Source: JAHFUI01 sp039931615
GTDB lineage: Bacteria > Acidobacteriota > Vicinamibacteria > Vicinamibacterales > CAVVIG01
Assembly (NCBI GenBank): GCA_039931615.1
Contig: JBDTRR010000017.1
Location: 1 to 64,000, forward strand
Direction: 5' to 3'
Length of the DNA stretch: 64,000 nt
Shown here: piece after piece, positions 1 through 8,446 of the stretch
Layout of the letters: each line of letters begins with the position of its first letter
How positions within the stretch are numbered: position 1 is the first letter of the stretch
Notes under the pieces: model-generated
Seen by the model: the letters and a program-made list of their open reading frames with translations, nothing else
Told to the model about the DNA's origin: nothing
Databases searched by the model: none
Position numbers and translations under genes: made by a program

Positions 1-2
1 GA

Positions 3-266
3 GCCTTCAAGCATCACGGTGTGCACGTCCTCGGATCGTTTATCTTCGGGCTGCCGAGCGACCGCCAGGACACGTTCGAGGCGACGGTCGCGGTGGCAGA
101 GCAGTTGGGCGTGACCTTCGCCCAATTCGTCATGCTCACGCCATTTCCTGGTACGACCGATTTCGCCGCCTGGGAAAAGGCCATGGAGAGCGAGGCCCAG
201 TGCGCTGAGCGACCGACCCGCGCGACGGGAGCGTGTCACGCCTCACGGCGGAACGCGGCCTCGTAG
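3..266 (+). pseudogene. 3' piece of a B12-binding/radical SAM protein, prematurely ended
   Basis: The reading frame is open from the window edge and carries residues typical of the C-terminal half of a B12-binding-domain radical SAM enzyme, including GSFIFGLPSDR and FAQFVMLTPFPGT. Members of this family normally continue for another 80 or more residues after the PFPGT block. Here similarity stops at about base 190 and an arginine-rich tail with no family character leads to a stop at 264-266. The last bases overlap the 3' end of the convergent methyltransferase gene. I read this as a truncated gene, either by deletion or by a frameshift near base 190. The catalytic CxxxCxxC cluster would lie upstream of the window and cannot be seen. 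The substrate is unknown. Confidence 0.6.
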
Positions 267-919
267 ATCACGGGCGCCTTGCCGGTCGACAGCGTCCCCG
301 ACTTCGGCACGTTGTACTCGTGGAAGGGCACGCCGGGATCCCGCACGAAGCCGACGCGACGCAACTCGGCGTCGAGTTGGGCCTCGGTGAGGAAGCATTG
401 CGGTTCGCCGGAGAACTCGGTGAAGACGAACGGCTCGCCGGCGACAGGCGCGATCTGCGCCGGAAGGGTGTTTCGTGAGAACGTGAACACGAAGAGTCCC
501 GCGCCTGGCTTGGCCACCCGGGCCGCCTCATCGAGCGCCCGCCGGAATTGCGTCGCGGAGCGCGCAAGATTCCAGATGCCGTGCGCAATGACCAGGTCGA
601 AGCTGCGGTCTTTCGCCGGGATGCGCTCCATCGGCGCAAGGACCACATGAAGTCGGTCGTCGAGCCCATGTTCATGCGTGCGACTCGCGGCAGCGCAGAG
701 CATGGGCCACGACAGGTCCGTGCCCACCACGTTCCACCCGAGGCGCGCGAGCGGGAGCGCGTTACGGCCGGCACCGCAGCCGATATCGAGCACGCGCCCT
801 CCACTGGAGCGCTTCAGCTCCTCCTCGGCGAACGTCATCAGCACGGCATTAGGCGCCGACCGTGCGAATCCCGCGACGGTGCCAGGAGCGCTCCACTGTG
901 AGCCTGTGAGCGGGTCCAC
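236..919 (-). CDS. Class I SAM-dependent methyltransferase
   Basis: The 227-residue product has the SAM-binding motif I near residues 42-52 (VLDIGCGAGRN), the acidic end of strand 2 (GTDLS), and a motif IV region (FDLVIAHGIWN) typical of small TehB/UbiE-like Rossmann methyltransferases. It is probably cytosolic, with no signal peptide or membrane segment. The assigned start is a GTG at 919; an ATG at 840 would remove part of the N-terminal lid before motif I and is less likely. The gene is divergent from the DUF59 gene with about 36 bases between starts, so the two may share a control region. The methyl acceptor cannot be named from sequence. Confidence 0.85.
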   Translation of the reverse strand: MDPLTGSQWSAPGTVAGFARSAPNAVLMTFAEEELKRSSGGRVLDIGCGAGRNALPLARLGWNVVGTDLSWPMLCAAASRTHEHGLDDRLHVVLAPMERIPAKDRSFDLVIAHGIWNLARSATQFRRALDEAARVAKPGAGLFVFTFSRNTLPAQIAPVAGEPFVFTEFSGEPQCFLTEAQLDAELRRVGFVRDPGVPFHEYNVPKSGTLSTGKAPVIYEAAFRREA

Positions 920-955
920 GCTCGAAACATAGCACGCACGCCATGATCGTGAACG

Positions 956-1276
956 ATGATGGACGCCATGGCGACTGAACCCGACATCCGCGAGGCGTTG
1001 CGCCAGGTCCTCGATCCAGAGATCGGCGTCAACATCGTCGACCTCGGGCCCGTGTATCGAATCGAGGTCGATGGCACACGCGTACGCGTCGCGATGACGA
1101 TGACCAGCCCGGCGTGCTCACTGGCCGACTATTTGAGGGATCTCGTTACGTCGGCGATCCGCGATCGCGTTCCGGACGTCGCTGACGTCGACATCGTCGT
1201 CGAGTGGGAGCCGCCGTGGGATCCGGACATGATGTCCGACGACGCCAGGCGTCAGCTTGGCGAGGGCGAGCGCTAA
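956..1276 (+). CDS. DUF59/MIP18-family metal-sulfur cluster assembly factor
   Basis: The 106-residue protein opens with the family signature around residues 16-30 (VLDPEIGVNIVDLGPVY) and has the conserved TSPACSLAD segment, in which the cysteine is the residue implicated in Fe-S cluster handling in PaaD/SufT-like proteins. Length and fold match a stand-alone DUF59 domain. Two starts are possible: ATG at 956 and ATG at 968, the latter giving the more usual short N-terminus. The gene is followed after a few bases by the NnrS-like membrane gene and then a cupin, a set often seen near nitrogen-oxide respiration genes. A role in maturing a local metalloenzyme is inference. Confidence 0.88.
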   Translation: MMDAMATEPDIREALRQVLDPEIGVNIVDLGPVYRIEVDGTRVRVAMTMTSPACSLADYLRDLVTSAIRDRVPDVADVDIVVEWEPPWDPDMMSDDARRQLGEGER

Positions 1277-1282
1277 TGCGGC

Positions 1283-2361
1283 TTGGTGAGGCGCCGGGTG
1301 CCGCTGCTGGTCGTCGGACTGCTGTCGATGGCCTGCGGCATGTGGCTCGGACTCGTGCGCCTCGGGTGGAACCTGCCGCTGCCGTGGCAGGACCAGTTGA
1401 TCGCGCACGGGCCACTGATCGTCTGCGGGTTTCTCGGCACGCTCATCAGCCTCGAGCGGGCGGTCGGCCTCGGTTCCCGATGGGGATATGCCGCGCCGAT
1501 ACTCGTCGCCGCAGGCGCGGTCATACTGGATCCCGGCCCCTCGGCTCGTTTGCGCCGTTCCTGATCACGGCCGGCAGCCTCGTCATGGTCGCGATCTTCG
1601 TCGTCGTGTGGCGACGGCAGGCGTCGCTCTTCATTGCGACGATGACGATTGGTGCCCTGGCATGGACGGCCGGCAATGTGCAGTGGCTTGGCGGCGCGCC
1701 GATCTTTCGCGTCGTCTTCTGGTGGCTGGCGTTCCTGGTGCTGACGATCGCGGGCGAGCGGCTCGAGCTGAATCGCCTCCTACGGCCGACGCCGGTCATC
1801 CGCTGGGAGTTCGTCGTGGCCGTGGCGGCGGTCCCGGGCGGCGTCGGCGCGGCGACGTGGTGGTCGGAGCCGGGCGTCCGCGCCATGGGCGTGGGCCTCA
1901 TCGCGTTGACGTTGTGGCTGGCTCGGCACGACGTGGCGCGGCGGACGGTCCATCAGCGCGGGCTGACGCGGTTCATGGCCGTCAGCCTCCTGGGCGGCGA
2001 CGCGTGCCTGGGTGTTGGCGGCGGGATCGCGGCCGCCACCGGCGCCGCCATGCCAGGGGTGCTCTACGACGCGCTGCTCCATGCCGTCTTCGTCGGGTTC
2101 GTCATGTCGATGGTGTTCGCGCCCGCGCCCATTATTTTCCCAGCGGTTCTCGGTGTGCCGCTCCCGTACCGCCCGTCGTTCTATCTGCACGTCGGCGTCC
2201 TGCACCTGTCGTTGATCGTGCGGGTCGTCGGCGATCTGGTCGAGGTGCTCGGGCGCTGGCGGGGTGGGGGCGGTCTGCTCAACGCCGTGGCGGTGCTACT
2301 GTTCATGGTCAACACGGGCCGTTCGATGGCCCTGGGAGGAATGTGTGGCGAATCCATCTGA
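1283..2361 (+). pseudogene. NnrS-like polytopic membrane protein, frameshifted
   Basis: Two frames are needed to read this gene. The first, from a TTG at 1283 (or GTG at 1286), gives hydrophobic helices with GFLGTLISLERAVGLG. The second, from about base 1540 to the stop at 2359-2361, continues with many membrane segments and the characteristic MVFAPAPIIFPAVLG and YRPSFYLHVG blocks. Both halves fit one NnrS-like (heme/copper membrane protein) family member of about 355 residues. The break lies at roughly 1530-1545 in a run of C and G and needs one inserted or deleted base. Family members are associated with nitric oxide tolerance and denitrification. The start may overlap the DUF59 stop, where TAATG occurs at 1274-1278 in the other frame. 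Confidence 0.7.
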
Positions 2362-2680
2362 AATGCCGGTCGCGGCTCCGGTCGCGCCGGTGACCCTGGC
2401 TGCGTACCAGGATGGGGCCGTGGTCAGTCGCATCCTGCTCAAACGCGGCGGCGGCACCGTGACGTTGTTCGCGTTCGACGAAGGCCAATCGCTCAGTGAG
2501 CACACCGCGCCGTTCGACGCCGTCGCACACGTGCTGGAGGGAGAAGCCTTCATCACGATCGCGGGCGTGCCGCTCACGGTGCCAGCGGGCGAGATGGTGC
2601 TGATGCCGGCGAATCAGCCACACGCGGTCGCGGCGCGGACGCGGTTCAAGATGTTGTTGACGATGATCCGACCGGTCTGA
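2345..2680 (+). CDS. Small cupin-domain protein
   Basis: The product of about 111 residues is a single cupin barrel. Motif 1 is around SEHTAPFDAVAHVLEGEAF, with one clear His and an acidic residue, and motif 2 is around PAGEMVLMPANQPHAV, ending in the conserved His. The start is a GTG at 2345, inside the last codons of the upstream membrane gene and just after a GGGAGGA ribosome-binding sequence at about 2335-2341; an ATG at 2363 is an alternative. The overlap suggests translational coupling to the NnrS-like gene. Cupins of this size near DUF59 and NnrS genes are common in nitrogen-oxide gene neighbourhoods, but the ligand is unknown. Confidence 0.85.
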   Translation: MANPSEMPVAAPVAPVTLAAYQDGAVVSRILLKRGGGTVTLFAFDEGQSLSEHTAPFDAVAHVLEGEAFITIAGVPLTVPAGEMVLMPANQPHAVAARTRFKMLLTMIRPV

Positions 2681-2905
2681 AGTCAGCGCGTCGGCGACAG
2701 GGCGTAGCCGCTACTGCGCCATGGGCTACGCGCGCGCGAGTTCGGACCAGTCGGGGCACAAGCTCTGAATGTGCATGGACCGTCATCTCCCCGCGAGCCT
2801 GACGCGCGAACGCTTCGCTCGCCGTACGCAGATGGCGCGGGCCGACGAGCACGACGTCCGGTGCCTTGAGCACGTCGTGCAGCTTGTCGGGCCGTCTGAT
2901 TCGCG

Positions 2906-3330
2906 AGCCCCCCGGTGTTCGAGCCGCGGGCGGCGTACGGCTATGCCATGAACGACAACGACCCAAGGCGGCAGGAGCTCGTCGCGACCGGCGGCGTGTG
3001 GGGCGATACCCACCATCCCGTCCTTTCGGAAACCAACGGCATGCCCGACGGGAAGTACCTTTGGATCAACGACCTCGCCAACGGACGGCTGGCGCGGATC
3101 CGGCTCGACTACTTCGAAGCCGATCGCATCCTCAAGCTGCCGAACATGCAGGGCGCGCACGGCATCGCCGTGGTGTCGCCAAATACCAAGTACATCCCCA
3201 CGGCATCAACGTGACGCCGGACGGCCGCTACGCGATTGCCAGCGGCAAGCTGTCGCCGACGGTCACAATTATCGACGCGCACACGTTGAAGATCGCTGCG
3301 GAGCCCGAGGTCGGCCTCGGGCCGCTGCAC
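2906..3330 (+). pseudogene. nosZ: nosZ (nitrous oxide reductase) relic with internal deletion
   Basis: Two frames each match the NosZ propeller. Bases 2906 to about 3196 encode GVWGDTHHPVLSETNGMPDG followed by KYLWINDLANGRLARIRLD and MQGAHG, the segment with the first copper-cluster histidines. After a frame change near 3197 the text resumes with PHGINVTPDGRYAIASG and then EVGLGPLHT, which lie much further along in NosZ. The roughly 150 residues expected between them are absent, and nothing resembling the C-terminal CuA cupredoxin domain follows. The order and spacing are those of NosZ, so I call this a deleted pseudogene. It cannot make active enzyme because copper ligands and CuA are missing. 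Confidence 0.72.
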
Positions 3331-3434
3331 ACTGGATGCTTCAGCGAAGAAGCCAAGCGCTCGGTGAAAAGCGCGGCGTCACCATGGAAGCTGGAGACGG
3401 GTGCCGTTCAACGTGCTGTTTTGGCCGTGACGGA

Positions 3435-3653
3435 TCAGACGAGCAAGCCCACGCTTTCCTCAACGCTCCACACGTGGCGTGCGATGCCTGCCTCCATCGC
3501 GGGCGTGACGCGAAGTGTCTGATGCACACGGCCGAAGTTGTAGTACATGAAGTACAGGCTCACCATCGCCGCGTGGTGTTCCAGCTTGTTCGAGAAGGCG
3601 TTGGTCAGGCGCGTGAAGCGGCGCATCGACATCCGCATCGTCAGGTTCTGCTC
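3435..3653 (-). pseudogene. IS1-type transposase C-terminal fragment
   Basis: The minus-strand reading gives EQNLTMRMSMRRFTRLTN, then YNFGRVHQTLRVTPAMEAG and a HVWSVEE tail. This is the conserved C-terminal end of the DDE transposase family (Pfam DDE_Tnp_IS1-like) seen in many soil bacteria. Similarity stops abruptly upstream of the EQNLT block, so the catalytic N-terminal part is missing. I found no terminal inverted repeats. It lies directly downstream of the nosZ relic, on the opposite strand, and is a plausible cause of that gene's loss. Confidence 0.75.
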
Positions 3654-3882
3654 GCTGGATGCGAAAGCCGAGTGTCGAGAGCTTTCAATGATGGCAGAAG
3701 GTGAGAGGCCGATCGCGAAAGAGCGTCGAGGTGGCTCGGGTTGTGGTTGTGATTCTCAGTATCGCGCGGCGATCAGCCTCGCCTGATCTTCATGCTCACC
3801 TGCGCGATCTTGACGTCGACAGCGACCGCCGAATTGAGTAGGGTGATGGGACATCCTCCGATCAACTCGAAAGGATTTTCCA

Positions 3883-4620
3883 ATGAGACTGATGCAGTCG
3901 AGCGTTGTCGCCGTCGGCATCGTGGCGAGCTTCGCAACCAGTGTGTTCGCCGGCCAATCGTCGGCGGCGCGGCCTGCCGGCGGAGAGCGGTTCGAGGTCA
4001 CGATCATCAAGGCCGTACGGCCGGCACTTGCGAAAACGGTTGACGTGCTGAAGAAGGGCGACATCGCCGCCGCCGAAGAGGCGTTCGAAGCGTACGATAC
4101 GGGTTGGAACGGTATCGAGGTCTACATCAACACTCGCGACCGCGATATGTACGACGAACTCGAGAAGAATTATCAAACCAAGATCGAAGAAGGTCTGAAG
4201 GCGCCCAGGCCTGACGTCGCCGCATTGCTTGCGAACGCGCAGGCGATGCTCGCGAAGTACGACCAGGCGATCGCGATGATCGAGAAAGCGGCTCCGATCA
4301 ACCCGCTGTACGACGATATCGCACGGGTGCGGACCGCACGATCGCCGCTCCGGTACGTCATCCCCGCGATGAAGGACGGGCACGGCGCCGACGCGGAGAA
4401 GGCCTTCGCCGCGTTCCGCGCCAACTGGCCCGGCATCAGGGATTTCATCAAGATGCGGGCGCCGGAGGCGTACGAGACGGTTGAAAAGGGCATTCCTGAC
4501 CTCGCGGCCGCGCTCCAAGCGCCGCAGCCATCCATCGATCAGGTGTCCGCGCTCGTCAACGGCATGATGGGCAAAATGAACGCGGTGGCATTTCAGCTCA
4601 CGACCGAAGCGAGAAAGTAG
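3883..4620 (+). CDS. Secreted protein with two tandem helical repeats
   Basis: The 245-residue product has a clear Sec signal peptide (residues 1-23, cleavage after VFAGQ). The mature part consists of two similar units of about 95 residues. The first starts near VRPALAKTVDVLKKGD and the second near LRYVIPAMKDGHGAD, and both continue with an A-E-x-A-F-x-A-(Y/F) block and a (W)PGI or WNGI block. The pattern resembles periplasmic helical domains that accompany FTR1/EfeO-type iron uptake proteins, but I see no metal-binding motif that would settle this. It is followed 31 bases later by a cytochrome c gene on the same strand, so the two are probably co-transcribed and act together in the periplasm. 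Confidence 0.85.
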   Translation: MRLMQSSVVAVGIVASFATSVFAGQSSAARPAGGERFEVTIIKAVRPALAKTVDVLKKGDIAAAEEAFEAYDTGWNGIEVYINTRDRDMYDELEKNYQTKIEEGLKAPRPDVAALLANAQAMLAKYDQAIAMIEKAAPINPLYDDIARVRTARSPLRYVIPAMKDGHGADAEKAFAAFRANWPGIRDFIKMRAPEAYETVEKGIPDLAAALQAPQPSIDQVSALVNGMMGKMNAVAFQLTTEARK

Positions 4621-4651
4621 TCCCCAACATCTGCGCACTCAGGAGGACGGC

Positions 4652-5224
4652 ATGTCGAAGAACGTCATCATCGCGGTTCTGCTGCTCGTCATCGGCGTAT
4701 TGATCGGCATGAACCTGCCCGCGCTGTCGGCGCAGCAGCGTGAAGGCCGCGGCCGCGGACCGGCACTCCCGACCATGGACCAGTTGCCGCAGGAAGTGGC
4801 GACGCTGCGGCAGCTCATCCCGACGAACTCGACGATCATGATGGACGTCCAGTGGCACTGGACCAACCTTTGGTGGGCCGGTAAGAAGCGGAATTGGGCG
4901 CTCGCGCAGTACTATTTCAACGAATCGCGCGGCCACATTCAGCAGCTCGTTCGCAAGAATCCGACGATTCGCAACCAGGTGGACAATACCGACGTCGAGC
5001 TGCAGGGTATTTTTGACGGCATCGACACGAGCAGTCTCGCGATGGTCAAGGACGCCATCGCGAAGAAGGACGGCCTCGGATTCGAAAAGAACTATAGGAC
5101 CATGCTCGAGAGCTGCTATTCCTGCCACAAAAGCATTGGACGTCCGTACCTCCGCCCGCAGATTCCAACTGCCCAAGTGCAGTCGATGGTCAACATGGAC
5201 CCCAACGCGACGTGGCCGCAGTAG
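4652..5224 (+). CDS. Membrane-anchored or secreted monoheme cytochrome c, class II-like
   Basis: The 190-residue protein begins with a hydrophobic segment (residues 4-25) that may be a signal peptide or an uncleaved anchor. It carries a single heme-attachment motif, CYSCH, at residues 155-159, near the C-terminus. A helical body with the only CxxCH near the end is the layout of class II cytochromes c (cytochrome c' fold). The start is decided by a strong AGGAGG at 4641-4646, five bases from the ATG. The gene follows the duplicated periplasmic protein gene, and both probably form one operon. An electron-transfer or gas-binding role is inferred from the fold; the partner enzyme is not in the window unless it was the decayed NosZ. 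Confidence 0.85.
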   Translation: MSKNVIIAVLLLVIGVLIGMNLPALSAQQREGRGRGPALPTMDQLPQEVATLRQLIPTNSTIMMDVQWHWTNLWWAGKKRNWALAQYYFNESRGHIQQLVRKNPTIRNQVDNTDVELQGIFDGIDTSSLAMVKDAIAKKDGLGFEKNYRTMLESCYSCHKSIGRPYLRPQIPTAQVQSMVNMDPNATWPQ

Positions 5225-5225
5225 C

Positions 5226-5238
5226 GCCGAGTTTCGGC
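5226..5238. terminator. Short hairpin after the cytochrome c gene
   Basis: GCCGA and TCGGC (5226-5230 and 5234-5238) form a 5-base-pair stem with a 3-base loop directly after the stop codon. No T-run follows, so this is a weak terminator candidate. The remaining sequence to 5509 shows no convincing gene. Confidence 0.3.
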
Positions 5239-5509
5239 AGAACGTCGAGGCGTCTCCGATCAGGGGTGAACTCGATCGTGACAGGCTCGTTAAGCGGCAG
5301 TTCCCGCCGGATGTTTAGCGACGCGAACACAACCGAGGTGCATCTCGGTCGGTTTCTACCAGGCTTCGAGAAGAAGCTGTGTGCCATTCGCGTAGAATCC
5401 ATGCGTGGTCTCTGGATGCGAACTGGCCGATGCTGTGTGAGACTGCGAGCATGGCGCTCTACGAATCGGGCCGCCGCGCAACGCCTGCCTGGTCCGACCA
5501 TCCAATAAG

Positions 5510-5816
5510 ATGACCCCTCAAACCGCACTTTACGCGGTCATCGAGTTGGCACTGATGCTTGCAGTCATCGCCGCATATTGGGCGCTGGCCCGTCGTTTCC
5601 GCTCCCTGTGGCATCCCCTTCGTCGCGGCCGTCGTGATCGTGAGCGTCGTCGTTTCCGTCCTGGGCGAGCTACTGTTTCATGGCGGCTGGGCAGGCGTTC
5701 CGGCCATGTCGCGCCGCTCCGCGAGCGGCGGCTTCTACTGGGGCTTGATCATCGCGTTTGTCGTCTCGCTATGTCGTCGGTCATTCGTCTGGCCGACGAA
5801 GCGAGAGACCCACTGA
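5510..5816 (+). pseudogene. Small membrane protein, apparently frameshifted
   Basis: The first frame, from ATG 5510, gives one hydrophobic helix (YAVIELALMLAVIAAYWAL). After about base 5610 that frame becomes arginine-rich, while the next frame supplies GIPFVAAVVIVSVVVSV and YWGLIIAFVVSL, two further helices ending at 5816. Joined, they make a protein of about 101 residues with three membrane segments, the second and third separated by a short polar loop. One missing or extra base near 5605-5615 explains the break. I do not recognise a family. It may be an intact gene damaged only by a sequencing error. Confidence 0.45.
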
Positions 5817-5841
5817 ATATGGAATCGGGATAGTCCACGCC

Positions 5842-6648
5842 TCACGCCAGGCTCTTGGGCAGCCTCACCGTGATCGTCGTCCCCGCATCAGCCGATGAGG
5901 CCACGTCGATCTCCCCGCCGTGCGCCGACACGATCGCACGCGCGATGAACAAGCCCAGGCCGATGCTGTGCCCCAAACCCTCACCCGCGAGGTGGCAGAG
6001 GCGAGCGCACGTGCGCCGCAGGTCGTGAGGTGCCAGTTTCTCGATGCCGGCGCGTGCCGCCGCAGCTCGGACCACATCCCACAACATCTTTGGCGACATG
6101 CCGTCTCCCCAGACGCGTCCGGCCTTCTTAATCGCGCGGAATACCGGCCCGTGGGTGACGCCCGCGGCAGCCGTCCACACGTCGACGTGGTTCTTCACCC
6201 AAGTTGGGATGGGCACCGTGCGCACGTGTCCGCCTTTGCCGACGAGATCGGCAATCACCCAGTGCTCTTCGCGTTGCTGAATGGACTCGATCTGCAAGGC
6301 CAGCAACTCGGCGCAGCGAATGCCGGCTGCCGGTTCCTGGCTCAGAAGGCCAGCGTCAGCGGCTTCGGACGCGATGCGTCGCACAGCGGCCAACCGCAGA
6401 TTGATGGTGGCTGGCGCAAAGCCGCGTTGTTCGAGGTGAATGCGATATCGGAGGACCACGGTACGATTGAACGCAAGTCGCGGCTCCGAGCAGTACCACG
6501 AGACGAACTCGCGAATGGCGTGGTCGTTGGTCCGCTGTGCGCTGGAGGACGTCAGGCTGTTCAGGACCGCTGTTTTCGCGTGCTCGAGATCCGGAAGCGC
6601 CAGCACGCGCTTGGGCGCTCGCTTCTTGCGAGATTCCGGCTTGACCAT
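5842..6648 (-). pseudogene. Tyrosine recombinase fused in frame to a histidine-kinase tail (chimeric relic)
   Basis: The 268-residue reading frame joins pieces of two unrelated genes. Residues 1-223 are a phage-type integrase: an N-terminal core-binding domain, then a catalytic domain with GIRCAELLAL (Arg at 111) and PHDLRRTCARLCHLAGE (His-x-x-Arg). Compared with the family, about 50 residues are missing at residue 111, where GIR and GLR sequences seem to have recombined. The last block with the His/Trp and the nucleophilic Tyr is absent. Residues 224-268 (bases 5842-5979) instead encode the G-box end of a histidine kinase ATPase domain, GLGLFIARAIVSAHGG and the final strand. Without the Tyr it cannot recombine DNA, and the 45-residue kinase tail cannot bind ATP alone. 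No frame is broken, so a stable protein could still be made. Confidence 0.8.
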
Positions 6649-6753
6649 CGGCGACGGCCTCCTTCACCGTCGCCGACAGCTTCATCGAACGGCCGTCCTG
6701 CGCCGTTCCAGGAGCTGAGCATGGGCGATGAGCCCGGGTGCTAGACTTCGGGA

Positions 6754-7227
6754 ATGAAAGGTCGAAGTCTCGCAGCCGCCTGCATATTGCTGGTTCTGGT
6801 TTCCTGTAACGCGCCCGAGGGCGATCCGAAAGCCGCCGAGAAGGAGATCCGGGAGCAGGTTGGCCGGTACACGGCCGCGCTCGATGCCGCGGACACAAAC
6901 CTGGCATCACAAGTGTGGGACACGACGCCCGACGTCTCTTTCATCCATCCTGGTGGACACGCCCACGGGTGGGAAGAGGTGAAGGGGATCTATGAGTTTT
7001 TCGGCTCCGCGTTTTCGGATCGCAAGCTTGTGGCCCGCGACATCGCGGTGCACGTGAACGGAAGTACGGCGTGGGTCGAATTCTACTGGCACTACACCGC
7101 GAAGCAAGCCAAGGACGGGGCACACGTCGAAACCGACGGACGAGAATCGCAAGTGTACCGGAAGACCACGGCGGGATGGCGCATGGCACACGGGCACTAT
7201 TCGGGCCCAGCGATGGCGTTCCAATAG
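6754..7227 (+). CDS. SnoaL-like/NTF2-fold lipoprotein
   Basis: The 157-residue product has a lipoprotein signal peptide with lipobox LVSC, placing Cys18 as the lipidated residue. The mature domain of about 130 residues has the NTF2-like order: an N-terminal helix (AEKEIREQVGRYTAALDAAD), then VSFIHPGGHAHGWEEVKGIY and a C-terminal sheet ending in WRMAHGHYSGPA. This matches SnoaL_3-type domains, which either bind small hydrophobic ligands or act as calcium/calmodulin-kinase-association-like folds. The gene stands alone, on the opposite strand from the recombinase chimera. No catalytic residue can be assigned with confidence. Confidence 0.82.
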   Translation: MKGRSLAAACILLVLVSCNAPEGDPKAAEKEIREQVGRYTAALDAADTNLASQVWDTTPDVSFIHPGGHAHGWEEVKGIYEFFGSAFSDRKLVARDIAVHVNGSTAWVEFYWHYTAKQAKDGAHVETDGRESQVYRKTTAGWRMAHGHYSGPAMAFQ

Positions 7228-7915
7228 CGCCGCCGGCGCGGGGATTCAAGTTCTCTAGAGGCCGCGGTCCAACCCGATCGCTTTTGTGAGCGAACGAGCG
7301 GAGGCGGGCGCAGGACCCCCCCGCGGCCCCCGTCCGGCGCGAGTTGGCCTGCACGCGCGATGCGTGGGCTCGGTTGTCGGTGGGTACGCGATCCCTGCTG
7401 TCGACGACGAGCACCTCGACCGCCGCGGGCTGTGGCGCTCGACCTTCCATTGCCTCTCGTCGCCTGTTGCTCTGCCAGAAGCGTTCATCTCTGCAGCCCG
7501 GGCGTCCGGCGTCCCCATCGATGCTGGGTAACCAGGGACAGCTGCGAACAGCACAGAACGGCCGCATGTCCCGTCGGTAAGGTAATGAGTGGTCGCGAAG
7601 GGTATTTCTACCGGCGCGGCCATGGATCGAAAGCCACTGCGGCGTCACTCGTTACTGACGTCTTGCGTGCGGCCGCGTCCAGCGGCACAAACGACGCCTG
7701 CCAGCCCGGAAGCGACGGCGCGGCGGCGATGCCTTGGCGGCGGCGGGCTTATCCGGCGGGAACGCGATGATCACGATCGCAGTCTCACAATTGAGCCAGT
7801 GTGACGCATTTCTGAAGCCGGGTTGGAACGATCCGATGTGGTCAGGTCGCGGCCGCCGTAACAAGCCGGTAACATGGTCTCGATATATTGGATGGGCGCC
7901 TGGAGGCTATCTGAT
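7228..7915. other. Non-coding stretch with no recognised gene
   Basis: Open frames exist on both strands, but their products are rich in Arg, Ala, Gly and Pro with no hydrophobic core, no motif and no ribosome-binding site. They look like by-products of high GC. I see no tRNA, repeat array or attachment site. The last 60 bases probably hold the promoter of the DUF6152-type gene. Confidence 0.5.
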
Positions 7916-8425
7916 ATGAGACGACACGTGGCATGGCTCGCAATTCTTGTGGCGTTCGTTTCGACTGGATCGGTGCGGGCTCACCATTCGCTCGCAAATT
8001 ACGACACCACGCGGGCTGTCCGCGTGAAGGGAACGATCGTCGAGTTCCACCGAATCAATCCTCACAGCTTCATATTCCTGGAACAGAAAGCCACGGACGG
8101 ATCGATACGTCGCTGGGCTGTCGAGGGTCCCGCTGTTCTTCAACTCAATCGAAAAGGTTTTCCAAAGGACGGTCTGAAACCCGGTGACGTCGTCGAAGTC
8201 TGCGGGTACGTACCCAAGGAAACCATCATGTGGCAGATCGCCGGTTCCGACCCCGGTGCCATCAGCCTGTCGGGACGACTGATCAACGCCGAGACGATGG
8301 TGATGCCTGATGCACACGAGCAGAGCTGGGGCGATTACGGCGTGCACAAGTGCTTTGCGCCGGAATACACAGATCAGCACTCGAAGACGACGGAACGGCC
8401 GATACCGCCGATTGGGATCCGCTGA
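7916..8425 (+). CDS. Secreted DUF6152-family protein
   Basis: The preferred start is ATG 7916, giving 169 residues with a Sec signal peptide that ends at the conserved VRAHHSLA junction. Mature proteins of this family typically begin with AHHS and continue with a TRAVRVKGTIVEFHRINPHS block followed by an OB-like beta barrel, all visible here. An upstream start at 7874 would put non-signal residues before the signal peptide. DUF6152 proteins are abundant secreted proteins of Acidobacteriota and Proteobacteria with unknown function; the early paired His suggest metal binding, but this is unproven. The gene has no obvious operon partner. Confidence 0.85.
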   Translation: MRRHVAWLAILVAFVSTGSVRAHHSLANYDTTRAVRVKGTIVEFHRINPHSFIFLEQKATDGSIRRWAVEGPAVLQLNRKGFPKDGLKPGDVVEVCGYVPKETIMWQIAGSDPGAISLSGRLINAETMVMPDAHEQSWGDYGVHKCFAPEYTDQHSKTTERPIPPIGIR

Positions 8426-8446
8426 GCCGACTGACGAATGACCGCA

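Noticed and set aside
2646..2966. A minus-strand frame with DKLHDVLKAPDVVLVGPRH
   Set aside because: It looked like a protein fragment, but I could not tie it to a family and it overlaps the start of the nosZ relic. Too weak to annotate.
7228..7915. Possible attachment or integron site near the recombinase chimera
   Set aside because: I searched by eye for attC-like inverted repeats and for direct repeats flanking the chimera and found none.
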